From Nitrosospira sp. Nsp14 (GTDB taxonomy: Bacteria > Pseudomonadota > Gammaproteobacteria > Burkholderiales > Nitrosomonadaceae), in the NCBI RefSeq assembly GCF_900113575.1, contig NZ_FOPV01000005.1:116119-180118 (forward strand): 64,000 nucleotides of DNA. Reading direction: 5' to 3'. Of this stretch, positions 25,384-34,619 are shown one piece after another. The notes under the pieces were generated by a model. That model ran no database searches. It was not told where the DNA came from and worked only from the letters and a program-made list of their open reading frames with translations. The position numbers and the translations under genes are program-made. Each line of letters starts with the position of its first letter. The stretch's first letter is position 1.

Positions 25384-28300
25384 TTAATTCTCCCCGGTCT
25401 GATTGCGCGGCTTATCAGGCGACGCGTCTACTACTACCCCATTCAGCTCCACCGGCGGCTCTCCTTCACCCGTACCGGTACCCTGCGCGCTATTCCCGGC
25501 AGACTTGTCCTTACCTCTCATTTTCTCGGAGGCCATCTCGATCGCCCAGTAGAACATCGGGATAAAGAATATGGCGATTACGGTAGCACCAAGCATTCCG
25601 CCAATGACACCTGTACCAATCGAAATCTTGCTGTTGGCGGAAACGCCGGCCGCTATCGCCAATGGTACGCAGCCCAGGGTGAAAGCGAGCGAAGTCATGA
25701 TGATCGGCCGCAAGCGGTCGCGCGCGGCATTGACGGCTGCGTCATAAACCGACTGACCTGCCGCGCGGTTCGTTACAGCGTACTCGAAGATCAGGATCGC
25801 GTTCTTGGCCCCAAGGGCAATGAGTATCGTCAACCCGATCTGGAAGTAGATGTCATTGCTGAGACCGCGCATGAAGATGGCAAGCAGCGCGCCAAACAGC
25901 GCGAACGGAACCGCGGACAGCACACCAAGGGGCAGCGACCACTTCTCGTATTGCGCCGCAAGGATGAGGAACACCATGATAAGGCCGAACACAAGCACAA
26001 TGAGGGATGATCCGCCGGCTTTTTTTTCCTCGAAGGTCTGACCGCTCCACGAAATGCCGTAATCGCTGGGCAGTATCTGCGCCGCGGTTTCTTCCATTGC
26101 ACTGATTGCTTCGCCGGAGCTGAAGCCGGGGGCGACATCGGCGGTGAGTTTAACGGCAGTGAAGTTATTGAACCGCGTCACCACATCCGGTCCTTTGTCA
26201 AAATGCACGGTTGCAACCGCGTTGAGCGGGACCATGCTGCCATTCTGGCTGCGCACATAGACGTAATCGATGTCCTTCGGTGTCAGGCGCGAAGCAGGTT
26301 CGCCCTGGATGATCACCTGGAACAGGCGGCTGAACTTGGTGAATTGCGACACATACGAGGAGCCAAACATCGTCTGCATGGTGCTGTATACCTCCTCGAT
26401 TGGTACTCCCAATGTCTCGGCCCTCGCGCGGTCAACGTCCAACCGGAGGACCTGGGCGCTCGCATTGTAGGTCGACGTTATCTTGGACAGTTCCGGCCGC
26501 GTTCTGGCCTGTGCCAGGTATCGCTCTATTACCTGGGCGATCTGCTGGCTGTCATTGTCGCCCTTGCTCTGGATATACATCTCCATGCCGCCTGTCGTGC
26601 CCAGCCCCGGGATCGATGGCGGATTGACCGGGAGAATTATCCCTCCACCGACGCGCGCGAACTTCTCGGCGGCGTCCTTCAGCAGGGCCGGCACGCTCTG
26701 GGTATCGGCGTTATTGTCAGCATAACGCTCCTTAAAATCCTTGAGGCCCACGAAAAATGTGGCAGCGTTGCTCTTCATCTGCCCGTCCAGCAAGCTGTAG
26801 CCATCCAAAACGGCGATCGATTGCGTTGCGGGATGATTCATAAAATAATCGGTGGCGTGACGGCTGACCGCGCCGGTACGATCGAGTCCCGCCGCGTCGG
26901 GCATGAGTACAACACCCAGCAAATAGCCCTGATCCTCCGGCGGAAGAAATGAGCCGGGAATGCGTTTCAGCAACACGACGGAGAGGACGACCATGCCGGC
27001 AAACAGCAGAAGGGCGACGGCGAAGCGCTTGATGACGACCTGCACGCTGCTTGCATAGCCTTCGGTCACCCTGGCAAACCACGCATCGAACCATCTAAAA
27101 AATGCCCACTTTTCGCCGTGGTGCGGTTTGAGAAGAAGCGCGGCCAATGCCGGCGAGAGCGTCAGCGCGACCACGCCCGACAGCACAACCGAAATCGCAA
27201 TCGTGATGGCGAACTGCTTGTAAAGCTGGCCGGTAATTCCCGGAATAAATGCAACCGGTATGAACACGGCGCAAAGTACGAGCACGATCGCAATCAGGGC
27301 GCCGCCGACCTCGTCCATTGCCTTCTTTGCCGCGTCCCGGGCGGAGAGGCCGAACTTGGTCATATTATGTTCGACAGCTTCCACCACCACGATTGCATCA
27401 TCCACCACGATGCCGATCGTGAGTATCATGCCGAACATCGTGAGCATGTTGAGCGAAAACCCCAGCGCAGCCATGCCGCTCGCCGCGCCAATAACCGATA
27501 TCGGGACCGCAATGATCGGAATAAGCGTGGCACGAAGATTCTGCAGAAACAGGAAAACGACCGAAACGACCAGCACCAGCGCCTCAAAGAAAGTATGAAT
27601 CACGGACTCGATCGACGCGCGGGTGAAGGCCGTGGTATCCATGGCGATCTCATACTCGATGCCTGGCGGAAAGGATTTTTTCATCTCCTCGAGCGTCGCC
27701 CGCACGCCTTTTGACACCTCGAGTGCGTTCGCGCCTGGTTGCTGATACACCACGAGCGCAGTAGCCGGCTTACCCTGGCGTGTGGTTCGAAGGGAATAGC
27801 TTTTCTGCCCGAGTTCCGCGTATCCCACGTCTTTCAGCCGTACGATCGCCGCGCCCTCCCCGGTAGCGCGAATAATGATATCGTCGAACTCCTCCGGGGT
27901 AGTCAGCCGGCTTTTGGAGGTAATCGCAAAGGACTGCTCGACGGGATGGGCTGTGGGAGACTGGCCGATGCTGCCGACCGCGTATTGCTCATTCTGTTGC
28001 GAGACCGCTTGCCGGACATCGGTGGCCGTGATCCCTAGCGCAGCCATCCGGTCCGGCTTCAGCCAGACGCGTATGGCATAATCCGGCGTGCCAAAGACCG
28101 TTGCCTGTCCAGCGCCGGGGATGCGCTTGATGGCATCGAGCAGGTAAATGCTTGCGTAGTTGGCAACATAGACGGGTGGATAACGTTCATCTGGCGAGTA
28201 AATCGCGATGACCATCATCATGGAGGACGACTGCTTTTTCACGGCGACACCCTGTGCCTGCACTGCGGTAGGTAATAGCGGCAATGCGAGGCTGACGCGA

Positions 28301-28632
28301 TTCTGCACTTCTACCTGTGACAGCGATGGGTCGGCGTCGATGTCGAAATAAACGGATAGCGTCATGTCTCCCGAGGATGAGCTGGACGAGGACATGTACA
28401 TGAGCTTATCGGCGCCGTTCACCTGCTGCTCGATGGGCGACGCAACATTCTGCGCCGCAATCTCCGCCGAGGCGCCGGGATAAGTCGCGGTGACCGAAAT
28501 CTCGACCGGTGAGATTTCGGGGTACTGAGCAATGGGCAGGTTATACAGTGCCACGGCGCCGGCGAGCGTGATGACGATGGAGAGTACTGAAGCAAATACC
28601 GGCCGGTCAATGCAGAAATGGGAAATTTTCAT
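25384..28632 (-). CDS. RND multidrug efflux pump, HAE1 family (AcrB/MexB-like)
   Basis: A 1082-residue inner-membrane transporter. It begins MKISHFCIDRPVFASVLSI, typical of HAE1 pumps. TM4 contains GIVVDDAIVVVEAVE with the proton-relay Asp pair; the second half has GAKNAILIFEYA. The porter loops are of normal size, giving the usual 12-helix, two-repeat structure. It works as a trimer driven by the proton gradient. Its ATG overlaps the adaptor stop by four bases, and the outer-membrane gene follows directly. The C-terminal 40 residues are polar and variable. Substrate range cannot be predicted from sequence. Confidence 0.94.
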   Translation of the reverse strand: MKISHFCIDRPVFASVLSIVITLAGAVALYNLPIAQYPEISPVEISVTATYPGASAEIAAQNVASPIEQQVNGADKLMYMSSSSSSSGDMTLSVYFDIDADPSLSQVEVQNRVSLALPLLPTAVQAQGVAVKKQSSSMMMVIAIYSPDERYPPVYVANYASIYLLDAIKRIPGAGQATVFGTPDYAIRVWLKPDRMAALGITATDVRQAVSQQNEQYAVGSIGQSPTAHPVEQSFAITSKSRLTTPEEFDDIIIRATGEGAAIVRLKDVGYAELGQKSYSLRTTRQGKPATALVVYQQPGANALEVSKGVRATLEEMKKSFPPGIEYEIAMDTTAFTRASIESVIHTFFEALVLVVSVVFLFLQNLRATLIPIIAVPISVIGAASGMAALGFSLNMLTMFGMILTIGIVVDDAIVVVEAVEHNMTKFGLSARDAAKKAMDEVGGALIAIVLVLCAVFIPVAFIPGITGQLYKQFAITIAISVVLSGVVALTLSPALAALLLKPHHGEKWAFFRWFDAWFARVTEGYASSVQVVIKRFAVALLLFAGMVVLSVVLLKRIPGSFLPPEDQGYLLGVVLMPDAAGLDRTGAVSRHATDYFMNHPATQSIAVLDGYSLLDGQMKSNAATFFVGLKDFKERYADNNADTQSVPALLKDAAEKFARVGGGIILPVNPPSIPGLGTTGGMEMYIQSKGDNDSQQIAQVIERYLAQARTRPELSKITSTYNASAQVLRLDVDRARAETLGVPIEEVYSTMQTMFGSSYVSQFTKFSRLFQVIIQGEPASRLTPKDIDYVYVRSQNGSMVPLNAVATVHFDKGPDVVTRFNNFTAVKLTADVAPGFSSGEAISAMEETAAQILPSDYGISWSGQTFEEKKAGGSSLIVLVFGLIMVFLILAAQYEKWSLPLGVLSAVPFALFGALLAIFMRGLSNDIYFQIGLTILIALGAKNAILIFEYAVTNRAAGQSVYDAAVNAARDRLRPIIMTSLAFTLGCVPLAIAAGVSANSKISIGTGVIGGMLGATVIAIFFIPMFYWAIEMASEKMRGKDKSAGNSAQGTGTGEGEPPVELNGVVVDASPDKPRNQTGEN

Positions 28633-29945
28633 GGCGGCTGCACGGTATCCGGGCTATTTCGCGGATTCGTGTCGACCCTGCTTTCGACCGCGGCGCCCGA
28701 TGCGCGGGCTGGTTCAGTGCCGGGGGCAGCGCCGGAGGGAACACCTGCGGCAGCACCGACCGGGGCGGGCGCATCGACGACTTTTACGATGGCACCGGGC
28801 GATAGCCTGATGGCGCCATCGACCACGACGCTCTCACCGGGAAGCAGGCCTTGATTGATAAACAACCCGTCGCCCTGCCAGTCGCCGATTTCGACTTCTC
28901 GCCGGGCGGCCTTGCCATCCTTGTCTATGACCCATACGTAGTGGCCCTTTTCGCCCTGCAACAAAGCACGCTGCGGAACGAGAATACTGTTGGGACGTAT
29001 TGCACCCCTCAGGTGAACACGGACAAACTGCCCCGGCCGTAAATCGCCTTCGGGGTTGGCGAACTGAGTCCGCACCAGAAAAGTTCCAGTTTCCTCAGAA
29101 AAAGACGGTTCACTGAAGTCGATTTGGCCAAGATGGGGAAATAGCGATCCATCGGCGAGCGTTACCGCCACTTCGAAAAGATTGAGGGCGGGGAACCTGA
29201 GTAGTCCCCGTTCAATTTCCCCCCGATACTTCAGCATCTGGTTTTCCGAAACGCTGAAGTTAACCCATATGGGGTCGAGCTGGGTGACATAGGTCAGCAA
29301 ACCGCCTTCCCCAATGCTCAGATAACTGCCCTCATGCTTTTTGCTGAAACTGGACAGGCCGTCGAGGGGCGAGTAGAGGGTGGTGTAACTGAGATTCAGT
29401 TCGGCGGTGGTAACCTCTCCCTGGGCGGAAAATACCGCTGCTTGCGACTGCTGCACCATTCCAACGGAATCGTCGAGGTTTTTTTTGCTCAGCGCATTTT
29501 TCTCCGCCAGGGGTTGTACCCGTGCCAGGTTAGCGCGGGCGACCGAGAGGGCGGCCTCGCGCTCCGCCAATTGGCCTTTTGCAAACTGTAGCGCAGCCTC
29601 AAAGGGCTTTCGGTCCATCTGGAACATTTTCTGCCCGGCTTTCACCACTTCGCCTTCGCTATAAAGCCGTTTTTCGAGGAAGCCCTCGACCCGGGCGCGG
29701 ATCTCGACCTGGCGCGAGCTGCGGGTGTCCGCGACAAATTCCAGTTCGATCGGGATATCCCGGGGCTCGACTGTCATGGTGGTCACCTCTACCGGCGGCG
29801 GGGCGGTTACTGTCGGCTGCTTGCTGCAAGCAACCAGCAGTGTCAAAATCATGGTGACCAGCCACAAGGTGAGCGCAGTGCGGCTGGCCCACCCCATGGG
29901 ACGCGCAGGATAATGCAGAGGGGCTTTTGGTCGGTTTGAGGTCAT
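28629..29945 (-). CDS. RND periplasmic adaptor (membrane fusion protein)
   Basis: 438 residues. An N-terminal anchor ends in lipobox LVAC. Two lipoyl half-motifs (VEIRARVEGFLEKRLYSEGEVVKAG and LYSPLDG) flank a coiled-coil hairpin, followed by beta-barrel and membrane-proximal domains with DPIWVNFSVSE and LRPGQFVRVHL. It is the first gene of the adaptor-pump-channel operon. Starts at 29945 or 29897 (MGWASR) are both possible; the anchor is kept in both. The Ala/Pro/Gly-rich C-terminal tail is probably disordered. No regulator gene is adjacent. Confidence 0.92.
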   Translation of the reverse strand: MTSNRPKAPLHYPARPMGWASRTALTLWLVTMILTLLVACSKQPTVTAPPPVEVTTMTVEPRDIPIELEFVADTRSSRQVEIRARVEGFLEKRLYSEGEVVKAGQKMFQMDRKPFEAALQFAKGQLAEREAALSVARANLARVQPLAEKNALSKKNLDDSVGMVQQSQAAVFSAQGEVTTAELNLSYTTLYSPLDGLSSFSKKHEGSYLSIGEGGLLTYVTQLDPIWVNFSVSENQMLKYRGEIERGLLRFPALNLFEVAVTLADGSLFPHLGQIDFSEPSFSEETGTFLVRTQFANPEGDLRPGQFVRVHLRGAIRPNSILVPQRALLQGEKGHYVWVIDKDGKAARREVEIGDWQGDGLFINQGLLPGESVVVDGAIRLSPGAIVKVVDAPAPVGAAAGVPSGAAPGTEPARASGAAVESRVDTNPRNSPDTVQPP

Positions 29946-30400
29946 TCGATACAGGAAGAACGTTATCTAAAAGTCATACGAAACATAAAACCACGCAGCG
30001 TCATGCGGTTTCGACAGAAAAAGGTCGCAACAGGCCCAGCCATATTGTTGAACTTTTTAAAAGCGATATCGGTACGGTTCCCCACATATGAGCTTGGGCT
30101 GCGACGACAGGTAAAACGCGCTATCCAGAGGAGAGCGAACGAGGGGCAAGGGCCCAAACGGGTATAAGCGGGTACAAAGGGGCGAAACAAGGGAGCAAAA
30201 GGGGCGAAACAAGGGAGCACAAGGCCCCCCAAGCAATTGCAGTTGCACGTTCAGCCACCTCAAGCCCGAGGGCAGGGTAGGCGCGAAGAATGGAAAGAGT
30301 AGGGAATAACCGTATGTAACGGGTCGTGAAGTCCAAATCGCCCCCGACCGGAGCGGGGCAATAAGTCAAATGCGTTGCGCCGAAGGGCAGCCGGGTTTCG
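29946..30400. other. Intergenic region between the efflux operon and doxX
   Basis: About 455 bases without a supported gene. It contains the perfect 22-bp tandem duplication at 30176-30219 and other short purine-rich repeats (GGGTATAAGCGGGTACAAAGG). It should include the efflux operon promoter; no TetR- or MarR-type regulator is encoded nearby. Confidence 0.5.
30176..30219. repeat. Perfect 22-bp tandem duplication
   Basis: The 22-base unit, beginning AAAGGGGCGAAAC and ending AAGGGAGCA, occurs twice head-to-tail without mismatch at 30176-30197 and 30198-30219. It is purine-rich on the plus strand and lies upstream of the efflux operon, about 230 bases before the adaptor start codon. Confidence 0.85.
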
Positions 30401-30805
30401 TCAGTCCGGTTTCAGAGCCAGGCGGCCGCTGCCGAGGAATATGATCGCAAGTCCGGATAAAAGAAAAAACGCCTGCAGTTCCAATGACCAGCCTCCCGTG
30501 TTTGTCAGCGAGAATACCTGGGCCCGGTGAGCCAGCCCGAGTGCAAATAACATGTTGCCGACAATGAGCAGGCCACCAATACGCGAGTAGGCACCCAGAA
30601 TAACCATCAAGGCTCCGAAAACCTCGCCGAGATAAACTCCGTAAGCCAGCAACGATGGCAGGTTGGCGGATATGAGCATTTTGCGGATGGAATCGAGGGA
30701 CCCCGGGTTCAGTACTTTGTGTACGCCGTGAAGCAGTATCAGGACGCCCACCATCAGGCGCACGATCAGTTTGCCTAGGTCATCATAGCGAGATAGCTTG
30801 AGCAT
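30401..30805 (-). CDS. DoxX-family membrane protein
   Basis: 134 residues with four predicted membrane helices. The family pattern RLMVGVLILLHGVHKVLNPG is followed by AYGVYLGEVFGALMVILGAYSRIGGLLIVGNMLFAL, then a GGWSLELQAFFLLSGLAIIFLG helix. DoxX proteins sit in the inner membrane and are linked to redox or quinone chemistry; function here is unknown. ATG 30805 is chosen: it begins MLKLSRYDDLG and has AAGGAAAT upstream. A longer in-frame start at 30844 abuts the preceding doubtful frame. Confidence 0.88.
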   Translation of the reverse strand: MLKLSRYDDLGKLIVRLMVGVLILLHGVHKVLNPGSLDSIRKMLISANLPSLLAYGVYLGEVFGALMVILGAYSRIGGLLIVGNMLFALGLAHRAQVFSLTNTGGWSLELQAFFLLSGLAIIFLGSGRLALKPD

Positions 30806-30843
30806 TGGTGTGATTTCCTTCGATTTGATAAAAACCTGTGTCA

Positions 30844-31026
30844 CTACTGCCCGTCATTATCTTCGACGATTTCCGTGTTGATGTAAAACTCTGGTTCGCC
30901 GGTACTCCTTACGGCAGCCCTTGCTGTTGTCTTCGCCACGCAGCCCCATGGGGCGGCCAAGCCCATCAGCCGCCCGCTGTTGCCACGCCATGATATCCAT
31001 GCCTCATCTTGCTTTGGCAATGCCAC
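30844..31026 (-). CDS. Doubtful 60-residue frame upstream of doxX
   Basis: A GTG-initiated frame ends immediately before the longest doxX frame. Its C-terminal part (GEPEFYINTEIVEDNDGQ) looks protein-like, but there is no ribosome binding site and no family I know. It could be a remnant of a larger gene or chance. Confidence 0.2.
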   Translation of the reverse strand: MALPKQDEAWISWRGNSGRLMGLAAPWGCVAKTTARAAVRSTGEPEFYINTEIVEDNDGQ

Positions 31027-31170
31027 CGCGTCATACTAACTCAAACCTATGATAAAGACGCGCGACACGCGTCTTTTCATCCGTCAAACCAGCGAGTAAC
31101 AAGCAAGCGGGAGGCATCCGACGCCATGTGCTTCATTTTTCAGCCACATGCGAAGTAGGGAGGATTACGG

Positions 31171-31738
31171 ATGATGCTTAAGCTGCACACCATCATTTGC
31201 AGCACCCGTCCCGGCCCGCGCGGTCCCGTTGTCGCCCAGTGGTTTCACCAGCTTGCCCGGCAGCACAACGGGTTCGACGCGGCTCTGGTTGATCTTGCGG
31301 AAGTCAATCTCCCCCTGTTCGACGAGCCGGAGCATCCCGTGCTGCAGCGCTACCGGCACGATCATACCAAGCGCTGGGCCGCAAGCGTGAATGCGGCAGA
31401 TGCGTATGTGTTCGTCACCCCCGAATATAACTTCGGACCCCCTGCCCCCTCTGCTGAACGCAATGAATTACGTATACAAGGAGTGGAACTACAAACCGGC
31501 GGGCATTGTCAGTTATGGAGGAGTTTCAGGTGGCGTACGTTCCGCGTTGGTGGAAAAAATCACGCTGACCACATTGAAAATGATGCCGATGGTCCAGTCC
31601 GTCAGCGTGAAGAATATTGCCACCCGTATCGATGCGAACAACAATTTCCTACCGAACGAGCATCACCTGCATGGGGCGGAATCGCTATTGAACGAATTAT
31701 ACAAATGGGCGCAGGCGCTAAAAACGATGAGGCAGTGA
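31171..31738 (+). pseudogene. NADPH-dependent FMN reductase, frameshifted
   Basis: The first part (from ATG 31171, after GGGAGG) is a flavodoxin-like FMN reductase: TIICSTRPGPRGPVVAQWF, LFDEPEHP and FVTPEYNFGPPAP. At about 31438-31450 the correct frame shifts by one base and continues as LLNAMNYVYKEWNYKPAGIVSYGGVSGGVRS, ending at 31738. Without the shift the protein would be about 188 residues, normal for NAD(P)H-dependent FMN or quinone reductases. The shift lies in a C-rich run (GGACCCCCTGCCCCCTC), so slippage or a sequencing error are both possible. If real, the gene is broken. Confidence 0.82.
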
Positions 31739-31785
31739 GCAAGCCGGGCACTCGCTTGACTGTCGCTTCGCATTACCACTGATTT

Positions 31786-32166
31786 ATGCCGCGCATCGGG
31801 CCTTTGCTTGCGCTATCGCACGATCATCACGGCGCTCTGGTTATTGGCCGCGACGCCAGGCGCGCCGGAGCCGGGAATGACAGGGTGGTTTGGTTGGAAA
31901 CCCTCGCACGCGTGGAAGAGCACTGGCGCTTGAGCATGGCGGCGCACTTCGTCGAGGAGGAACGGCTGATAAGTCTTGCCAGGGAGAAGCTCGACGCTGA
32001 CGCCGTGGCACGCATTCTTTCCGAACATGCTGAACTGCGCGTGCTCGCTGCAGAATCTTGTCCGCTTGAGCCGCAAGCGCGGCTGAGCCGGTTCGGCGAG
32101 CTGGTCAGCGCGCACGTACGCTACGAAGAACGCATATTTTTTCCACAGCTTCAGCTGCATGTTTAA
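31786..32166 (+). CDS. Hemerythrin HHE-domain protein (short)
   Basis: 126 residues. A four-helix HHE protein with likely metal ligands in LSHDHHGALVIGR, the His in VEEHWRLSMAAHFVEEERL, the His in LSEHAELRVL and the final VRYEERIFFPQLQ helix. It probably binds a di-iron site; it may sense or scavenge O2, NO or iron. It is followed 70 bases later by the FmdE-like gene, a pairing that hints at a metal or redox role. Start ATG 31786 has a weak ribosome binding site. Confidence 0.82.
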   Translation: MPRIGPLLALSHDHHGALVIGRDARRAGAGNDRVVWLETLARVEEHWRLSMAAHFVEEERLISLAREKLDADAVARILSEHAELRVLAAESCPLEPQARLSRFGELVSAHVRYEERIFFPQLQLHV

Positions 32167-32236
32167 GGCGCATTGCAGCCGACTCGTTTAGATCCAGACC
32201 GAACAATTGCATCAGAAATAAAGAAGGTGATAACGC

Positions 32237-32854
32237 ATGAAATTCCCTGATTTTTATGAACTGGCTCCTGTCGTGCCCACGCGCGATGCGTTTGCGGCGA
32301 CGCTAGGCGCGGCGCAAGATGGCCTGCTGGAATACAACTACGTGGATGCGGTGCGTCTGGCGGGACATTCGTGTCCCACGGTTGCTGGCGCCTTCCTGAT
32401 TGGCCGCGCGGCTTTGGCGGCTTTATATCCGAAAGGTCCCGCCGAACGAGGCGCTGTTTCGGTGCATATGCCCGCGCCGGAAGACGAGGGCACCACGGGG
32501 GTGATGGCCCAGGTGCTGACCTTGCTCACGGGAGCCGCGGCTGATAACGGTTTTCACGGGATTCAGGGACGTTTCAGGCGGAAGGGGTTGCTCAGCTTCG
32601 CGGACAGCCGCGAGGGGGAGGCGATCATCTTCAAACGCCTCGACACCGGCGCAGCAGTGGCGGTGGAACTCGATGTTTCGCTGGTACCAGGGGACCCGGC
32701 CCAGGGGGGACGATTGATGGCCATCCTTCAGGACCGCGCGGATGCATCCCAGCGGGAGGCATTTGCCAATGCGTGGCAAGCGCGCGTCCGGCGGCTGTTG
32801 CTCGAATTCGCGGATGATCCGCGCGTGATACACGTTACGCCTGTTTCGGCATAA
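32237..32854 (+). CDS. FmdE-like protein
   Basis: 205 residues. The segment AGHSCPTVAGAFLIGRAALAALYP resembles the conserved His/Cys motif (GHxCP) of the FmdE family, named after a protein of formylmethanofuran dehydrogenase operons, in which His and Cys bind metal. The rest is alpha/beta with no other motif I can name; the later Cys cluster of full FmdE proteins is absent. GAAGGTGATAACGC precedes the ATG. It is probably cytoplasmic. There is no sign of methanofuran genes nearby, so the original pathway name should not be transferred. Confidence 0.6.
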   Translation: MKFPDFYELAPVVPTRDAFAATLGAAQDGLLEYNYVDAVRLAGHSCPTVAGAFLIGRAALAALYPKGPAERGAVSVHMPAPEDEGTTGVMAQVLTLLTGAAADNGFHGIQGRFRRKGLLSFADSREGEAIIFKRLDTGAAVAVELDVSLVPGDPAQGGRLMAILQDRADASQREAFANAWQARVRRLLLEFADDPRVIHVTPVSA

Positions 32855-32869
32855 CATCCCATAACATCC

Positions 32870-32890
32870 GGCTGCGTGGATAACGCAGCC
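32870..32890. terminator. Hairpin between convergent genes
   Basis: GGCTGCG pairs with CGCAGCC over a 7-base loop, midway between the plus-strand FmdE-like gene and the minus-strand SRPBCC gene. There is no T tract, so a terminator role is uncertain. Confidence 0.4.
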
Positions 32891-32905
32891 CGGCGGTACG
32901 GTAAC

Positions 32906-33454
32906 TCAGTGCTGAGGAATCGAGCCTCTCCAGGCGCCGGTTTCTTCGCCCCGGTGTTCGAGAAATTCCTTGAAACGCCTGAGATCGCCGCTTGTGCGCA
33001 TCTTTACAATACCAAGCGCATCCCCGACTTCTTCGATGAACCCCTTGGGGCCATATTCCATTTTGAGCACGATCCGAGTCCTGGCATCAGATAGGTCATA
33101 GAAGCTTACGGTGCCGCTATTCTGCACCCCGCCGGTACTGCGCCAGGCAATCCGCGTGTCGGGAACCTGCTCGGTAATTTCGGCGTCCCATTCTTCCTCT
33201 TTTCCCCCTATCTCGGCGCGCCAGTGCAGGTGCGTATCGTCCAGTTGCCGAACTTCGCGCACCCCTTCCATGAACTTGGGAAACTCCTCGAATTGAGTCC
33301 ACTGGTTATATGCCGTGCTCACCGGCACATCGATTTCGATGGTCTCTTCCATTGTGGACATGTTATGTCCGGGCTCGCGTGTTTTTCTGAGCTGCTTGGA
33401 TAACATGACCCCGCCGGCGGCTACCGCAGCCAGCGTTACAATTTTTCCTAACAT
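32906..33454 (-). CDS. SRPBCC (polyketide cyclase-type) membrane-anchored protein
   Basis: 182 residues. An N-terminal hydrophobic segment (LGKIVTLAAVAAGGVML) is followed by an SRPBCC/START-like domain (about 36-165): ETIEIDVPVSTAYNQWTQFEEFPKFMEGV, RIAWRSTGG, VKMEYGPKGF. This domain is seen in coenzyme Q-binding and cyclase/dehydrase-like proteins that hold a hydrophobic ligand. Start ATG 33454 follows AAGGAGACACAA; an upstream start at 33523 adds a non-protein-like segment. Ligand unknown. Confidence 0.82.
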   Translation of the reverse strand: MLGKIVTLAAVAAGGVMLSKQLRKTREPGHNMSTMEETIEIDVPVSTAYNQWTQFEEFPKFMEGVREVRQLDDTHLHWRAEIGGKEEEWDAEITEQVPDTRIAWRSTGGVQNSGTVSFYDLSDARTRIVLKMEYGPKGFIEEVGDALGIVKMRTSGDLRRFKEFLEHRGEETGAWRGSIPQH

Positions 33455-33917
33455 TTGTGTCTCCTTATCCTCTGTATCCTCTGCATACCAACACCCTGAT
33501 TTAGTATTTGGACCTGGGAGCATGGACCCTTCCGCCCCGCCTACTTATGAACGGGCAATGACAACAAAAGTAAAATGCGACAAATCCAACCTGGGGATAA
33601 ATAATATGCTGCCCTGCCTACATTATCTGTGCGGTGGTCAACGTAACGCAAGTTTAGGGGGAAAAGAAATACCTTGCGACCAGCTTCAGGTTACTTTTGG
33701 CCGCTACCCGCATGCGCCGTTTCCGGCTCGCGGCAACGGGACGAACGAAATTGTTACCGTGGCGAATGAGACAGTTCCGGCCTGGGTTGAAACAGCAGTG
33801 TCCGACACGTTTGGGAAGCGCATCGTACGCCCTAGCCTGAGCGCGGGCCATTCAATCGCATGACCCTACCTGCAGCGCCTAAGGCAGATACAACCGGGTC
33901 ACCGCAGCGGCTGACAG
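33455..33917. other. Intergenic region, nothing recognised
   Basis: About 460 bases between two minus-strand genes. A plus-strand frame from 33315 crosses it but overlaps the SRPBCC gene antisense and shows no protein pattern. Confidence 0.4.
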
Positions 33918-34619
33918 TCAATCGATTTTGATAACAGCTTTCAGCGGCAGGTGATCGGATGCGATACGTGCGAGTTTGCTTGTATGAGCCTCCACTTTTT
34001 GCAACCGACGGCGCGGATGCACCCATAGGCGGTCCAGGGCCATGAAGGGCCAACGCGAGGGGAACGTCGGACAATGCGGCGTGGATTTAAAGTGTGCATG
34101 CAGCCAGCGCAGGGGGCGTCCCCACAGAAACCATTCATTCAGGTCGCCCAGCAATATATATATATCTGTGAGACCGATGTCAAACAACTTGAGAAGCTCG
34201 CGTACCTGATGACGGCGCTCGCCAGGCATCAGTCCCAGATGTGTCGCCACCACCTGCACACGCCGCCCGTTGCCATCGAGGGTGACATCGATCGCCCCGC
34301 GGGGTTCGTGTCCCGGCAGGCTCAGATCCACCGGCTTTGAGGCCAGGATAGGAAGCCGCGTCAATATCGCATTGCCATAATGCCTGCTTCCACGCAGGAG
34401 ATTTGGGCCGGCAATAGGCGTGAGCCCGGTTTTGGCTGCGAGGTAATCCAGCAGATCGTATCCCTCGACATCATGGTGCTCCACCTCTTGCAGGGCCACC
34501 ACGTCCACATCCAGTTCCTGCAGCACGTCAACGATGCGTCCCGGCTCAAAGCGGCCGTCGGTGCCGACACAGGCATGAATGTTGTAGGTAGCGACAGTGA
34601 GTCCCATTTCGCGGCTCAA
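33918..34619 (-). CDS. EEP-family phosphodiesterase, YbhP-like
   Basis: Up to 233 residues. EEP motifs are VATYNIHACVG, VALQEVEHHD (catalytic Glu), VVATHLGLMPGERR, LLGDLNEW and the closing SDHLPLKA. The frame can start at a TTG directly after the phospholipase D stop codon or at ATG 34607. In E. coli an EEP gene (ybhP) neighbours a cardiolipin synthase (clsB) and ybhN; the arrangement here is similar, so action on a phospholipid head-group product is a reasonable inference. No signal peptide. Confidence 0.85.
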   Translation of the reverse strand: MSREMGLTVATYNIHACVGTDGRFEPGRIVDVLQELDVDVVALQEVEHHDVEGYDLLDYLAAKTGLTPIAGPNLLRGSRHYGNAILTRLPILASKPVDLSLPGHEPRGAIDVTLDGNGRRVQVVATHLGLMPGERRHQVRELLKLFDIGLTDIYILLGDLNEWFLWGRPLRWLHAHFKSTPHCPTFPSRWPFMALDRLWVHPRRRLQKVEAHTSKLARIASDHLPLKAVIKID

